Source: Algihabitans albus (GTDB lineage Bacteria > Pseudomonadota > Alphaproteobacteria > Kiloniellales > DSM-21159). From it: a stretch of DNA of 64,000 nt. Where the stretch lies: positions 186,548-250,547 of the forward strand of contig NZ_QXNY01000004.1 in the NCBI RefSeq assembly GCF_003572205.1, given 5' to 3'. A model generated the notes under the pieces. It searched no databases. It was not told the DNA's origin and saw nothing but the letters and a program-made list of their open reading frames with translations. The translations under genes were made by a program, and so were the position numbers. This document shows, one piece after another, positions 18,421-27,447 of this stretch. How positions within the stretch are numbered: the first letter of the stretch is position 1; each line of letters opens with the position of its first letter.

Positions 18421-18560
18421 CGACCTGTTTTGCCCCCGGAGCGTCTTCGTTTGCTGCTTGTACGCCTATATCGCCGCGCGACTGCCCGCTGTCCAGCACG
18501 CGGGCGCCTTCGCCCCTCGGTTCAGAAGCTCGAAGGACCTTTGCGGGTGCGGTAAGATGG

Positions 18561-19088
18561 TCAGTCGGTCGGAGCCGGCGTATCTCTGACCCAGGCGTTA
18601 CCGCGCTGATGGGTCATTTCGAAGGTCATGGCCGTGACCTTCCAGCCGCTGGGCGTCCGGACGAGTTCGTGGGTGTAGTTGCCCCAGACCTCCCAGAGCG
18701 GATCGCCGTTGCCCTCAAGCCGGTTCCAGGCATAACCCTGCGAGTAGATGGTGGCTCTGTCGCCGTCGAGCGTCACCAAGCCATGGCCGCGCTGATGGTG
18801 GCTGTGCTTCTGCGGTCCGAGATTGGCCGCCCAGGCAGCAATCAGCTCGTCCGCCGGGATCCTTGCCGGCGGAGCGCCGCTGAGCGAAGAAAAGTCGACC
18901 CGGATATCGTCGACGAAGAAGGAGCGGGCACGCGGCCAGTCCTTGCGGTCGACCGCGATCTCGATCTCGGTCGGTACACGCTGGACAACCAGCTCGTCGG
19001 CGATCTGTCCAGCCGTCTGAGCCGCCGCCGGAGACTGCAGAACCGCCAGGCACAGCAGCGCACCCGTGAAGGCCACCAAAGTCTTCAT
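18561..19088 (-). CDS. Secreted SnoaL/NTF2-like domain protein
   Basis: Signal peptide MKTLVAFTGALLCLAVLQSP with AAAQ, then an NTF2-like fold (IADELVVQRVPTEIEIAVDRKDWPRARS, later WGNYTHELVRTPSGWKVTAMTF). Such domains include polyketide cyclases, dehydratases and scaffold proteins; no activity can be assigned. ATG 19086-19088 has GGGAG upstream and gives a proper signal peptide, unlike the longer upstream extension. 175 residues. It is divergent from the NDUFA12 gene across about 260 bases. Confidence 0.77.
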   Translation of the reverse strand: MKTLVAFTGALLCLAVLQSPAAAQTAGQIADELVVQRVPTEIEIAVDRKDWPRARSFFVDDIRVDFSSLSGAPPARIPADELIAAWAANLGPQKHSHHQRGHGLVTLDGDRATIYSQGYAWNRLEGNGDPLWEVWGNYTHELVRTPSGWKVTAMTFEMTHQRGNAWVRDTPAPTD

Positions 19089-19347
19089 CGTGAGTATCTC
19101 CCTATCGGATCGCCAGGGCCAGCGGACGACTGGTCGCCTTGCGTGAAGAGGCACGGTCGGAAAAGACAAGGTTATCGCCATGCCATAGATGCCCTGTCAC
19201 AGATGGGGCGCGTGCACCGTTCGCTAAGATTCTGTAAGTCTTACCCACAGTATGATTGGGGTTCATCCGTTAGATTGCGTATCGCTGGACGCTCGGCGGC
19301 AGAGGTGCGATAGTCGCTGCGTTTCCAGGCAGCCTTCGAATAGAGAC

Positions 19348-19722
19348 ATGACGTCAATCGGAACCAAGCTATTCACTTGGCTGAACGGCGAGCCGGTTGG
19401 CTCCGACGGTCAGGGAAACAAATACTTTCGCGACAAGCGCGGCCCTCTCACTCGCAAGGATTCGCTCCGACGCGAGCGGCGCTGGGTGGTTTATGTCGGC
19501 GAGGTGGAGGCGTCGCGCGTACCGCCGGACTGGCACGCCTGGCTGCACCATACGACCGATGTGCCGCCCCCCGAGGGCGGCCCGCCGCGCCGTTCCTGGA
19601 TGAAGGAGCACCAGCCCAACCAGACCGGAACCGGGCTGGCCTATCGCCCGCCCGGGCATACGCTGGAGGGCGCTCGGCGCGATCGGGCGACGGGTGACTA
19701 CGAGGCCTGGTCGCCTGAGTGA
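19348..19722 (+). CDS. NADH:ubiquinone oxidoreductase NDUFA12-type accessory subunit
   Basis: 124-residue homologue of the 17.2 kDa complex I accessory subunit (NDUFA12/B17.2), found in alphaproteobacteria and mitochondria. Recognisable blocks are LFTWLNGEPVGSDGQGNKYFRDK, RRERRWVVYVGEVEASRVPPDWHAWLHH and a C-terminal PPR(R)SWMKEHQPNQTGT. It binds the outside of the complex I peripheral arm. ATG 19348 gives the family N-terminus. mlaD follows after 92 bases, a common alphaproteobacterial neighbourhood. Confidence 0.92.
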   Translation: MTSIGTKLFTWLNGEPVGSDGQGNKYFRDKRGPLTRKDSLRRERRWVVYVGEVEASRVPPDWHAWLHHTTDVPPPEGGPPRRSWMKEHQPNQTGTGLAYRPPGHTLEGARRDRATGDYEAWSPE

Positions 19723-19814
19723 TTTGGACATCCGAACTAAGTCTCACAAGCGACCGACAACAGCGCAAATGGCAAACCGCAGTTAGCTGCTGAGGGGGAG
19801 CAGGTTACCGACCC

Positions 19815-20303
19815 ATGAAGCGAAATATCATCGAAACCGTAATGGGCGGCGTCGTTCTGGTGGTTGCGGCCGCCTTCGTCGTCTTTGCCTTCAGCGCCAG
19901 CGGTATGCGCACTGTGAGCGGCTATCAGGTGCGAGCCGTCTTCGACGACGCAACCGGAATTTCCCCTGGTGCCGACGTCCGCATGAGCGGTGTCAAGGTC
20001 GGCACCGTGACGGCGCAGGAACTCGACCCCAACACCTTCTTCGCCGAAGTCACAATTTCAATCGAAGATAGAATTCAACTTCCGGACGACACTTCGGCAC
20101 GGATCGTTCCCGAGGGCTTGCTCGGCGGCAACTATGTCGAACTGCAGCCGGGCGGTGCGCTGGAGAATCTGGAACCGGGCGGAACCATCGAGTACACGCA
20201 GGGTGCCATCAACGTGGTCGACCTGCTGGGTCGCTTCATTTTTGGCGGCGGTGGCGATGGCGGCAGTCAACCGAACAGCGGAAGCGGCCTCGGACCGAGC
20301 TGA
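19815..20303 (+). CDS. mlaD: MlaD-family lipid transport protein
   Basis: Substrate-binding component of the Mla retrograde phospholipid transporter, anchored in the inner membrane. One N-terminal helix (about 8-30) is followed by the MCE domain: YQVRAVFDDATGISPGADVRMSGVKVGTV through PEGLLGGNYVEL. Short Gly/Ser-rich tail; 162 residues, normal for MlaD. mlaE, mlaF and mlaB are not in this window, as is usual when mlaD sits beside the NDUFA12 gene. It converges with mscS. Confidence 0.92.
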   Translation: MKRNIIETVMGGVVLVVAAAFVVFAFSASGMRTVSGYQVRAVFDDATGISPGADVRMSGVKVGTVTAQELDPNTFFAEVTISIEDRIQLPDDTSARIVPEGLLGGNYVELQPGGALENLEPGGTIEYTQGAINVVDLLGRFIFGGGGDGGSQPNSGSGLGPS

Positions 20304-20334
20304 ATCGCCTGGGGAGTCCATTTGGGCCTGCAGA

Positions 20335-21177
20335 TCAGGTCGGAATCGAGGCTGCGCCGGCCGCGCCAACGATGTGAACGGCGCGCTGGGGGTAGGGAAT
20401 GGAGATTCCCTCGCGATCCAGGCGGTTCTTCAACGCCTCAGTCAAATCGAACTTGAGCGCCCAGTAATCGCCGGCTTTACACCAGATACGCACCACCAGA
20501 TCGACCGACGAGTCTCCGAGCCCAAGAACCGCCACCATCGGCGCCGGTTCGGTATGGGCGCGAGCGTCCTTGCTCACCTCATCCAAGATCGCCGTCTTGG
20601 CGTCGGCGATGTTGGCTTCGTACCCGATCCCAAGGGTCAGATCGACTCGGCGCGTATCGTGGAAGGAATAGTTGTGGATGGAGGCGCCCCACAACTGCCC
20701 GTTCGGAACCACGATCTGCACGTTGTCCGGCGTCGCCAGCTCCGTGACGAAAAGTGTGATGCTCTTGACCGTACCGGAAAGACCGGCGGCTTCGATAAAG
20801 TCGCCCGTCTTGAAGGGACGGAAGAGCAGCAGCATCACGCCGGCCGCGAGATTGCTCAAGGTGCCTTGCAAGGCCAAACCGATGGCGAGGCCGGCGGCAC
20901 CGAAGATGGCAATCAGGCTGGCCGTCTGCACGCCGAACTGTGCAAGCACGGCCAGGACCGTGAAAACGATGATGAAGTATTTGGCAAAGCTGGAAAAGAA
21001 ACCGCGCAGCGTCTCGTCGACCCGCTGCGTGCGTGCGAGCGCATTCTCCACAATTCTGGCCACCCATCCGGCAATGATCAGCCCAATGAGCAGAATGACG
21101 ATCGCCCCGATCACGTTCAGCCCGTAGGTCGTGACGTAGAAGGTAAGAGTGTTCAGAACCCCGTCGACGTTCTCCAT
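20335..21177 (-). CDS. mscS: Small-conductance mechanosensitive channel (MscS family)
   Basis: 280-residue MscS-type channel that opens on membrane tension to release solutes. It has three N-terminal transmembrane helices, the third being the pore-lining IFGAAGLAIGLALQGTLSNLAAGVMLLLFRP, then the beta domain (FKTGDFIEAAGLSGTVKSI) and the alpha/beta C-terminal vestibule. Length and single-channel layout match E. coli MscS. It sits between mlaD and the small-protein/DUF2155 pair, on the opposite strand to both. Confidence 0.92.
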   Translation of the reverse strand: MENVDGVLNTLTFYVTTYGLNVIGAIVILLIGLIIAGWVARIVENALARTQRVDETLRGFFSSFAKYFIIVFTVLAVLAQFGVQTASLIAIFGAAGLAIGLALQGTLSNLAAGVMLLLFRPFKTGDFIEAAGLSGTVKSITLFVTELATPDNVQIVVPNGQLWGASIHNYSFHDTRRVDLTLGIGYEANIADAKTAILDEVSKDARAHTEPAPMVAVLGLGDSSVDLVVRIWCKAGDYWALKFDLTEALKNRLDREGISIPYPQRAVHIVGAAGAASIPT

Positions 21178-21358
21178 AACGGCCCCCCACAGCCAAGTTT
21201 CCGCTGAACCGGATCATGATCTTGCGGACCCGGATCGGTTTCTAGCGATCACAGAGATACCTAGCAATCAAGATGAAGATAGCACCACACAAGAGCGCTG
21301 TGAGTGTCGCAGCGGAGCTGCCTTGCGAATGTCACGGGAGGCGGCTAAGTCCCTAGGC

Positions 21359-21601
21359 ATGACAACGGTACCGAACAACCGATCTGGCTTTCATCCGCCC
21401 ACTTGGCATGACAGCGAAGGCAAGCCCCTGTCCTGCAAGGAAAAAATCAAGGTCCTCAATGAGAACCTTGAGGAGATTCGCGAGTTGGCACAGGACGCTT
21501 TGGAAGACGGCATCTTGATGGGGGCCGAGGAGGCACAGCTCCGCGAGACCTTGCAAAGGCTACTCGATTCTCTTCGGAACCCTTACGGAGCAGGCAAGTG
21601 A
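21359..21601 (+). CDS. Small conserved alphaproteobacterial protein
   Basis: 80-residue protein with a hydrophilic helical core (KEKIKVLNENLEEIRELAQ, EEAQLRETLQRLLDSL), acidic and coiled-coil-like. Its stop overlaps the start of the DUF2155 gene as GTGA, so the two are translationally coupled. An in-frame ATG at 21329 would add 10 residues. The function is unknown. Its regular helix pattern and tight coupling support a real gene. Confidence 0.7.
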   Translation: MTTVPNNRSGFHPPTWHDSEGKPLSCKEKIKVLNENLEEIRELAQDALEDGILMGAEEAQLRETLQRLLDSLRNPYGAGK

Positions 21602-22053
21602 GCCATCCTTCACGCAACCGGGCCTGGCTCGCCGTGCCGCTGGTCCTGGTCCTGACTGCCGCACTGCCGGCCTGGGCTCAGCAGAGCCAGCCGGAAAACT
21701 GGCCGCCGCCGACCTATCCCGTCGCTGTCCTGCAAGGTCTCGACAAGGTGACGGCGCGAATCTCGACCTTCGAGGTGCCGGTCGACCGGGCCGTCGATTT
21801 CGGCGGACTGGAAATCGTCGTACGCGCCTGCCACAAAACCCCGCCAACGGAAGCGCCGGAAGCAATCGCCTTTCTCGAGGTCGCCGAGATCGAACCGGAT
21901 CGCCCGCGCCAACCGCTTTATTCCGGTTGGATGTATGCCTCCTCCCCCGCCGTCGCGGCGCTGGAGCATCCGGTCTACGATGTCTGGGTCAAGGATTGTG
22001 CCGAACAGCTCTCGCAGCAATCGCCGACCGAAGCGCCGATCACCCCGCAGTAG
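21598..22053 (+). CDS. DUF2155 domain periplasmic protein
   Basis: GTG start gives a signal peptide (LAVPLVLVLTAALPAWAQ) and a mature domain of the DUF2155 type: VAVLQGLDKVTARISTFEVPVDRAVDFGGLEI, RACHKTPP, and a C-terminal LYSGWMYASSPAVAALEHPVYDVWVKDC. Two Cys residues (in RACHK and VKDC) are well placed for a disulfide. The family is restricted mainly to alphaproteobacteria and is of unknown function, often near aat and accBC as here. It converges with aat across 45 bases holding a 7-bp inverted repeat (GAGAGCT/AGCTCTC). Confidence 0.88.
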   Translation: MSHPSRNRAWLAVPLVLVLTAALPAWAQQSQPENWPPPTYPVAVLQGLDKVTARISTFEVPVDRAVDFGGLEIVVRACHKTPPTEAPEAIAFLEVAEIEPDRPRQPLYSGWMYASSPAVAALEHPVYDVWVKDCAEQLSQQSPTEAPITPQ

Positions 22054-22098
22054 CTCGAGGTCGAGAGCTCTAGGCCGAAAACACCAAGCCGAAAGCTC

Positions 22099-22755
22099 TC
22101 AGTCGAAATCCTGCAGCTGAAGCTCGATGTCCTCCTGTCCGATTTGTCGCGGGAAGACGGCTTGGCGCATCAAGGCTTTCGACAGCAGCGCGCGATAGTG
22201 GCTGCGCGGTACGTCGACGGTGCCGAACTGACGCAAGTGTGGCGTGGTGAACTGGGTGTCGAGCAAGCCGAAACCGCCCTTGCGGAGCCGCATGATCAGG
22301 TGAACCAGTGCGACCTTGCTGGCGTCGTTCTCGCGGCTGAACATCGACTCGCCGAAGAAGGCGGCCCCGAGCGCGACGCCATAGAGCCCGCCGACCAGTT
22401 GCTCCTCTCCAGTTTCGGGCTCCACCTGCCATGCTTCGACGGAGTGGCCGAATCCCATGCGATGCAGCTCGCTGTAGAGAGCTTCGATCGTCGGATTGAT
22501 CCAGGTTTCCGGCCGGTTGCCGGCGCGCTCCGCACAGCAGCGAATGACCTCCGTGAAGGCCGTGTTGACGCGAACGTCGAAAGCACCGCGCTGGATCTTG
22601 CGTTTCAGCTTGCGCGGCACGTGGACCTGATCGAGAGGCAGCAACCCCCGCATCTCCGGATCGATCCAATGGATCTCCGGATCGTCACGGCTTTCGGCCA
22701 TCGGAAAGATGCCGACGGCGTACGCCCGAAGAAGCAACTCCGGCGTCAGCTGCAT
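22099..22755 (-). CDS. aat: Leucyl/phenylalanyl-tRNA-protein transferase
   Basis: N-end-rule enzyme that adds Leu or Phe from aminoacyl-tRNA to proteins with N-terminal Lys or Arg, marking them for ClpAP. Family blocks are present: [74 protein letters not shown] and [15 protein letters not shown]. 218 residues, typical. Last gene of a minus-strand run that begins with the M48 peptidase. Confidence 0.96.
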   Translation of the reverse strand: MQLTPELLLRAYAVGIFPMAESRDDPEIHWIDPEMRGLLPLDQVHVPRKLKRKIQRGAFDVRVNTAFTEVIRCCAERAGNRPETWINPTIEALYSELHRMGFGHSVEAWQVEPETGEEQLVGGLYGVALGAAFFGESMFSRENDASKVALVHLIMRLRKGGFGLLDTQFTTPHLRQFGTVDVPRSHYRALLSKALMRQAVFPRQIGQEDIELQLQDFD

Positions 22756-22810
22756 GGTCTTAGGTTAAGGGATCCGCGGCTCACGTCCAGAGGGGCAAGC
22801 CCTTGCGAGG

Positions 22811-24157
22811 CTATTTCGCCTGGCTTTCGAGCCAAGCTTCGAGCCAGTGAATGTTGTAGGAGCCGTCGATGAAGTCGGCGGCCGAAATCAAACGGCGGTG
22901 CAGCGGCAAGTTGGTGTCGATGCCCTCGACGACCATTTCCTCCAAGGCCCGGCGCAGGCGCATCAGGCATTCATTACGGTTGCGGCCCTGAACGATGAGC
23001 TTGGCCACGAGACTGTCGTAGTTCGGCGGCACGCGATAGCCGCCGTAGAGATGCGAATCCACGCGAACACCAAGGCCGCCCGGCGCGTGATACTCCGTCA
23101 CGCGCCCCGGAGACGGCAGGAAGGTCTCCGGGTGTTCGGCATTGATCCGGCATTCGATCGCATGGCCTTCGAAGACGACCTGATCCTGAGTCAGCTCCAG
23201 CGGCTGCCCGTTGGCGATGCGCAGCTGCTCGCGCACCAGGTCGATACCGGTAATCATCTCGCTCACCGGATGCTCCACCTGCAAGCGGGTGTTCATCTCG
23301 ATGAAGTAGAACTCGCCGTCTTCGTACAGGAATTCGAGCGTCCCGGCGGAGCGGTAGCCGAGCTTCTGCATCGCGGCGACCGCGATCTCGCCGATGCGCT
23401 GCCGCTCTGCGGCATTGAGGGCAGGCGACGGTGCCTCCTCGATAACCTTCTGATGGCGGCGCTGGATCGAGCAGTCGCGCTCGCCCAGATGAATCGCGCC
23501 GCCTTGACCGTCGGCCAACAACTGCACCTCGATGTGGCGCGGCTTCGACAGATACTTTTCCAGATAGACTTCGTCATTGCCGAAGGCTGCCTTGGCCTCA
23601 GCGCGGGCCGACTGGATCTGGCCCACCAGCTCCTCCGGCGCCGCGGCGATTTTCATGCCGCGCCCGCCACCGCCGGCCGAGGCCTTGATCAGCACCGGGT
23701 AGCCGATAGCGGCGGCAACTTCGCTCACCGCCCCCAGGTCGTCGATCGCACCATCCGACCCGGGCACGACGGGAATGCCGAGCGACCGCGCCGCCTCCTT
23801 GGCTTTCACCTTGTCGCCCATCAAGGCGATATGCTCCGGCTCCGGACCGACGAAGGCGAAGCCATGCTCCTCGACCATCGCCGCAAAGGTCGCGTTTTCC
23901 GACAGGAAACCGATACCCGGGTGGATGGCGTCCGCTCCGGTAATGGTCGCGGCGGAGAGGATCGCCGGCATGTTGAGATAACTCTTGGCCGACGGCGGCG
24001 GACCGATGCAAACCGACTCATCCGCCAGACGTACATGCATCGCGTCGGCGTCGGCAGTGGAATGGACCGCCACGGTATGAATGCCCATCTCGCGACAGGC
24101 GCGGTGGATGCGCAGGGCGATCTCGCCACGATTTGCGATCAGAACTTTTTCGAACAC
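22811..24157 (-). CDS. accC: Biotin carboxylase subunit of acetyl-CoA carboxylase
   Basis: ATP-dependent carboxylation of the biotin on AccB, the first step of fatty acid synthesis. It has the N-terminal [17 protein letters not shown], the ATP-grasp Gly-rich loop [25 protein letters not shown] and [16 protein letters not shown]. 448 residues, normal length. It starts at GTG and lies 19 bases downstream of the accB stop, the standard accBC operon. Confidence 0.97.
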   Translation of the reverse strand: MFEKVLIANRGEIALRIHRACREMGIHTVAVHSTADADAMHVRLADESVCIGPPPSAKSYLNMPAILSAATITGADAIHPGIGFLSENATFAAMVEEHGFAFVGPEPEHIALMGDKVKAKEAARSLGIPVVPGSDGAIDDLGAVSEVAAAIGYPVLIKASAGGGGRGMKIAAAPEELVGQIQSARAEAKAAFGNDEVYLEKYLSKPRHIEVQLLADGQGGAIHLGERDCSIQRRHQKVIEEAPSPALNAAERQRIGEIAVAAMQKLGYRSAGTLEFLYEDGEFYFIEMNTRLQVEHPVSEMITGIDLVREQLRIANGQPLELTQDQVVFEGHAIECRINAEHPETFLPSPGRVTEYHAPGGLGVRVDSHLYGGYRVPPNYDSLVAKLIVQGRNRNECLMRLRRALEEMVVEGIDTNLPLHRRLISAADFIDGSYNIHWLEAWLESQAK

Positions 24158-24176
24158 CGCCCTGCCGGCCCCCGCC

Positions 24177-24617
24177 CTACTCGACGACGACCAGAGGCTC
24201 GCCGAACTCGACCGGCGTGCCGTCTTCGACCAGGATGGCCGTAACCTTGCCGGCGCGCGGCGAAGGCATGTTGTTCATCACCTTCATGGCTTCGATGATC
24301 AACAAGGTCTGGCCCTCGCGCACCTGATCTCCGACCTGCACGAACGGGCCAGCGCCAGGCTCCGGCGCCAAGTAAACCGTTCCGACCATCGGCGAAGCCA
24401 CGGTGCCCGGATGAGGGCCGGCCGCAGGCTCATCGGCGACCGGTTTAACGGCGACGGGCGGGCCGGCAGGCACTACGGCGGTCTGCAAGGGTGCGGCCTG
24501 CCGGGCCACGCGCAGCCGGCGGTCGTCATCCTCGATCTCGATCTCGCTGAGACCGGTCTCGCTCAGGAGCTCCGCCAGCTTGCGAATCGCCTCTTCGTCG
24601 ATGGGAAACTTACTCAC
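24177..24617 (-). CDS. accB: Biotin carboxyl carrier protein of acetyl-CoA carboxylase
   Basis: 146-residue carrier: an N-terminal dimer/linker region, a Pro/Ala-rich linker (about 50-75), then the biotinyl domain with the modification motif EAMKVMN and the thumb region ([14 protein letters not shown]). GTG start directly abutting the aroQ stop (TGAGTG, zero spacing), with GGTGGAGG inside the end of aroQ as ribosome site, so translation is probably coupled. Confidence 0.97.
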   Translation of the reverse strand: MSKFPIDEEAIRKLAELLSETGLSEIEIEDDDRRLRVARQAAPLQTAVVPAGPPVAVKPVADEPAAGPHPGTVASPMVGTVYLAPEPGAGPFVQVGDQVREGQTLLIIEAMKVMNNMPSPRAGKVTAILVEDGTPVEFGEPLVVVE

Positions 24618-25076
24618 TCAGACCTCCACCTGGCTGCCGAGGATCTCGGCCAGCGCCTCGAGCGCCAGCAGGTAGCCCCGCCGGCCCAGACCGATGATCA
24701 CACCGTCGGCAGCCAACGATACATAGCTGTGATGCCGGAACGCCTCCCGGCGGTGAATGTTGGAGAGATGCACCTCGACGGTCGGCAAACGCACTGCTTG
24801 CAGTGCATCGAGCAGCGCGATCGAGCTGTGGGTCAAGGCGCCGGGATTGAGCAGCAGCCCTTCGAACTGACCGGGCGCTTCCTGAATCCAGTCGACCAAG
24901 GCGCCTTCGTGATTCGACTGTCGGCATTCCAGACCGAGCCCCAGTTCGCCCGCTCGACGCCGGCAGTCCGCCTCCAGATCGGACAGCGTGCCGCGGCCGT
25001 AGATCTCCGGCTCGCGTTTACCCAGCATGTTGAGATTAGGTCCGTTCAGCAGCAGGACCCGCGGCGCAGCGGCCAC
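24618..25076 (-). CDS. aroQ: Type II 3-dehydroquinate dehydratase
   Basis: Third step of the shikimate pathway. The type II signature [20 protein letters not shown] contains the catalytic Tyr; [18 protein letters not shown] and [12 protein letters not shown] follow. 152 residues, typical. It starts at GTG. The aroQ-accB-accC order is a classic proteobacterial cluster. dsbA lies 93 bases upstream on the same strand. Confidence 0.96.
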   Translation of the reverse strand: MAAAPRVLLLNGPNLNMLGKREPEIYGRGTLSDLEADCRRRAGELGLGLECRQSNHEGALVDWIQEAPGQFEGLLLNPGALTHSSIALLDALQAVRLPTVEVHLSNIHRREAFRHHSYVSLAADGVIIGLGRRGYLLALEALAEILGSQVEV

Positions 25077-25169
25077 CCTTTACCCCCAAGCGATTCGCCT
25101 TGTTTGCTTAAGGGAAGGCCTAGCACGCGCCTGCCCATGCAGCAACAGAGGGGGGTGACTAGTCCGAAC

Positions 25170-25925
25170 CTAGCTTCCTTCGCGCGCCTGGGCGACGGCT
25201 TGCTGCAGACGGGACATGGTGACGGCCCCCGGCAGGATCTCCTCACCCACCACGAAGGCGGGCGTACCGTTGATGCCCAGAGCTTCGGCCAGATCGTAGG
25301 TTCGCTGCAGAGCCGCATCGATGTCGGGACTGCGCATATCGGCCTGCAGCTGCGCCATATCGAGACCCAGGTCCTCGGCAATGGCCAGGACTTGATCCTG
25401 GGTCAGCTTGCCGGCGCGTTCCATCAGGGCGAAGTGAAAATCTTCGTAGCGCCCCTGTTCCTGAGCGGCCAGCGCCGCACGGGAGGCGAAGTAGCTTTCG
25501 GGCCCCAGGATCGGCCACTCCTTCATCACCACTTTGAGGTTGCCGTCGGCCTCGATCGCCTGGCGAAGAGGTTCCGCCACACGGCGGCAATAGGGGCAGT
25601 TGTAGTCGAAAAACTCCACCACCACGACGTCGCCATCGGGATTGCCGATCACGGGAGCCGTCGGATCGTTTTCCAGCGCCGTCCTGTGGGCGGCGAGCGC
25701 CTGCCCTTGACGTTCCACCTCGGCCTGAAGCTGCTGCTGCTCGTAGAGCTGCAGCGCCTCGATCAGGATTTCCGGATTCTCCATCAGAGTTTGGCGAACC
25801 AGCGCGCGGACGGCCGCCTGCTCCGCATCGCTCAGTGTGGCGTCCTGCGCCTGCACCGCACCGCCAGGCAACAGAAGCATGGCGGCCAAAACAGCTCCAG
25901 CCACCAAGGATCCGGCTTTCGCCAT
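25170..25925 (-). CDS. Periplasmic DsbA/ScsC-type thiol oxidoreductase
   Basis: Signal peptide (MAKAGSLVAGAVLAAMLLLP to VQAQ), then an N-terminal helical stalk (about 30-90, Gln/Glu-rich), which in related proteins mediates oligomerisation, and a thioredoxin fold with CPYC (FFDYNCPYCRRV) and the cis-Pro loop NGTPAFVVG. The stalk and CPYC resemble the ScsC/BdbD-like group more than classical DsbA. ATG 25925 is preceded by GGAGAGG; longer in-frame starts give no signal peptide at the N-terminus. 251 residues; follows the M48 gene after 73 bases. Confidence 0.9.
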   Translation of the reverse strand: MAKAGSLVAGAVLAAMLLLPGGAVQAQDATLSDAEQAAVRALVRQTLMENPEILIEALQLYEQQQLQAEVERQGQALAAHRTALENDPTAPVIGNPDGDVVVVEFFDYNCPYCRRVAEPLRQAIEADGNLKVVMKEWPILGPESYFASRAALAAQEQGRYEDFHFALMERAGKLTQDQVLAIAEDLGLDMAQLQADMRSPDIDAALQRTYDLAEALGINGTPAFVVGEEILPGAVTMSRLQQAVAQAREGS

Positions 25926-25998
25926 CGGCCCGTTTCCTCTCCAGGATGATATTTTCATTGGTCTTTCTAGCTGGCCTTTGAGGTTCGCGTTATCGACC

Positions 25999-27447
25999 TT
26001 ATCGCTCACGATCGCGTTGCTGCTCGGCTTCGCGCCCCGCCACTTCGGCCAGATCCGATGCCCGCAACCAGCCGGAGGTTCCCTCGTCCAACAGGGTCTT
26101 GGCCTTTTCCGCCTGGCCGGAGGCGTCGCGCCAGTTGCTGCGCGCGTAGTTGTATTCGGCCAGCGACAGCGCGGTCATGCCTTCGTTGCCGAGGCGCCCG
26201 TGCGCGATAGCCGACAGGCGCCAAGCGGTCGCATTGTTCGGTTCGAACGCCAGGACTGACGTGAGATTGTCGAGGGCGGAACGATAGGTCTCCTCGAAGC
26301 CCAGTTCGACCTGCACCTGCGCGAGTCGCAAGCGGAGTTGCGGGTCGCGCGGCAAAAGCGCGACGGCTTTCTCGTACTCCGGCAGAGCTTCCGCGACTCG
26401 CTGATTCTCCAGAAGCATCTGGCCACGAAGCTCGTGAAAGTAGGGGTCGTTCGGTCGTTCGACGATCAAATCATCGAGCGTTGCCAAGGCCTCATCCAGA
26501 AATCCCTGCTTGAAGCTGCTGATCGAGTGCGCATAGCGCGCCGGCAGGCTCTCATCTGCCTTGGGGAAGAGGTGATAGACTTCCTGCGGTGTCCGCAGAA
26601 AGCCGGCCAGCTTGGCCCGCATGCGCTGATGACGCTCCAGCACGTCGGCCGGAAGCTGCGCCCCAGTATAGGGCGAAGCAGCCACCGCCTGCTGTAGAAA
26701 GGAGATACGGTCGGCTGTCAGCGGGTGGGTGCGCAGGTAAGGGTCCTGCTGCGCCGACAGAAGGACTTCCTGATCCTCGAGGATACGAAAGAAGTCGAGC
26801 AATCCTTCGGGACTCAGGTTAGTACCGCGCAGATACTCGACGGCCGCCTGGTCGGCCGCCTGTTCCTGCCCACGCGTGAACGACAGCAGGTTGCGCAGCG
26901 CGATGTCCTGACCGCCGCTGCTGACCGCCGCCGCGACCCGTCCGTCCCCCGTCGCGATGCCGGCCAGAATTGCCAGCAGGCTGCTGGCCGCAGCCGTAAT
27001 GCCCGCGGTCTCGATCTCATCCCGCCGTCCAATATAGTGGCCAGCCGCCAAATGACCGGTCTCGTGCGCGATCACTCCGATCGTCTGCAGTGGCGTTTCC
27101 GAGGCCATGAGGAAACCGGTATGCAGAAACATACGACCGCCCTGGGTGACGAAGGCATTGAGGGAGTCGTCCGCGATCAAGTACACGTCGATGGCGCCGG
27201 GGCTGAGGCCAGCGGCCTGAAACAAGGGAGTGGCGTAAATCCGTATGGTGTTCTCGATTTCCGCGTCGCGAATGAGCTGCAGTCCACGCTGCTGCGCGGC
27301 GAGTGGTCCGCTCGACAGAAAAACCAGCGAGATCAACCACAACGCCATGGCCCGCAGGCGAAGCGATGCCGTCGGCCGCCGAACCCTCGAGGGTTCGGCG
27401 GCGGCATCTGAGGCAAAGGCTTGGAGGATCCGTAGCGCGTGGCGCAT
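25999..27447 (-). CDS. M48 family metallopeptidase with TPR repeats (BepA-like)
   Basis: Periplasmic zinc peptidase linked to outer-membrane protein quality control. Zinc motif HETGH at about residues 128-132 (GVIAHETGHLAAGHYIG), distal Glu in RGQEQAADQAAVEYL, and C-terminal TPR-like helices (about 330-470, e.g. ALPEYEKAVALLPRDPQLRLRLAQVQ). A hydrophobic signal (about 34-51) follows a basic 33-residue extension, so translation may instead start at the ATG at 27346-27348. The chosen start overlaps the possible GGT start on the other strand as CATG. Confidence 0.87.
   Translation of the reverse strand: MRHALRILQAFASDAAAEPSRVRRPTASLRLRAMALWLISLVFLSSGPLAAQQRGLQLIRDAEIENTIRIYATPLFQAAGLSPGAIDVYLIADDSLNAFVTQGGRMFLHTGFLMASETPLQTIGVIAHETGHLAAGHYIGRRDEIETAGITAAASSLLAILAGIATGDGRVAAAVSSGGQDIALRNLLSFTRGQEQAADQAAVEYLRGTNLSPEGLLDFFRILEDQEVLLSAQQDPYLRTHPLTADRISFLQQAVAASPYTGAQLPADVLERHQRMRAKLAGFLRTPQEVYHLFPKADESLPARYAHSISSFKQGFLDEALATLDDLIVERPNDPYFHELRGQMLLENQRVAEALPEYEKAVALLPRDPQLRLRLAQVQVELGFEETYRSALDNLTSVLAFEPNNATAWRLSAIAHGRLGNEGMTALSLAEYNYARSNWRDASGQAEKAKTLLDEGTSGWLRASDLAEVAGREAEQQRDRER
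27375..27402. promoter_or_regulatory. Perfect 28-bp palindrome between the M48 and GGT-like genes
   Basis: The left half is GCCGCCGAACCCTC and the right half its exact reverse complement, with no loop. It lies in the shared 5' region of two divergent genes and, if the M48 gene starts at 27348, is fully intergenic. The lack of a loop favours a protein-binding site or cruciform over an RNA terminator. No regulator can be named. Confidence 0.55.

Noticed and set aside
24081-25949. 622-codon open frame on the plus strand
   Set aside because: Antisense to accB, aroQ and dsbA, all of which are unmistakable; no domain of its own.
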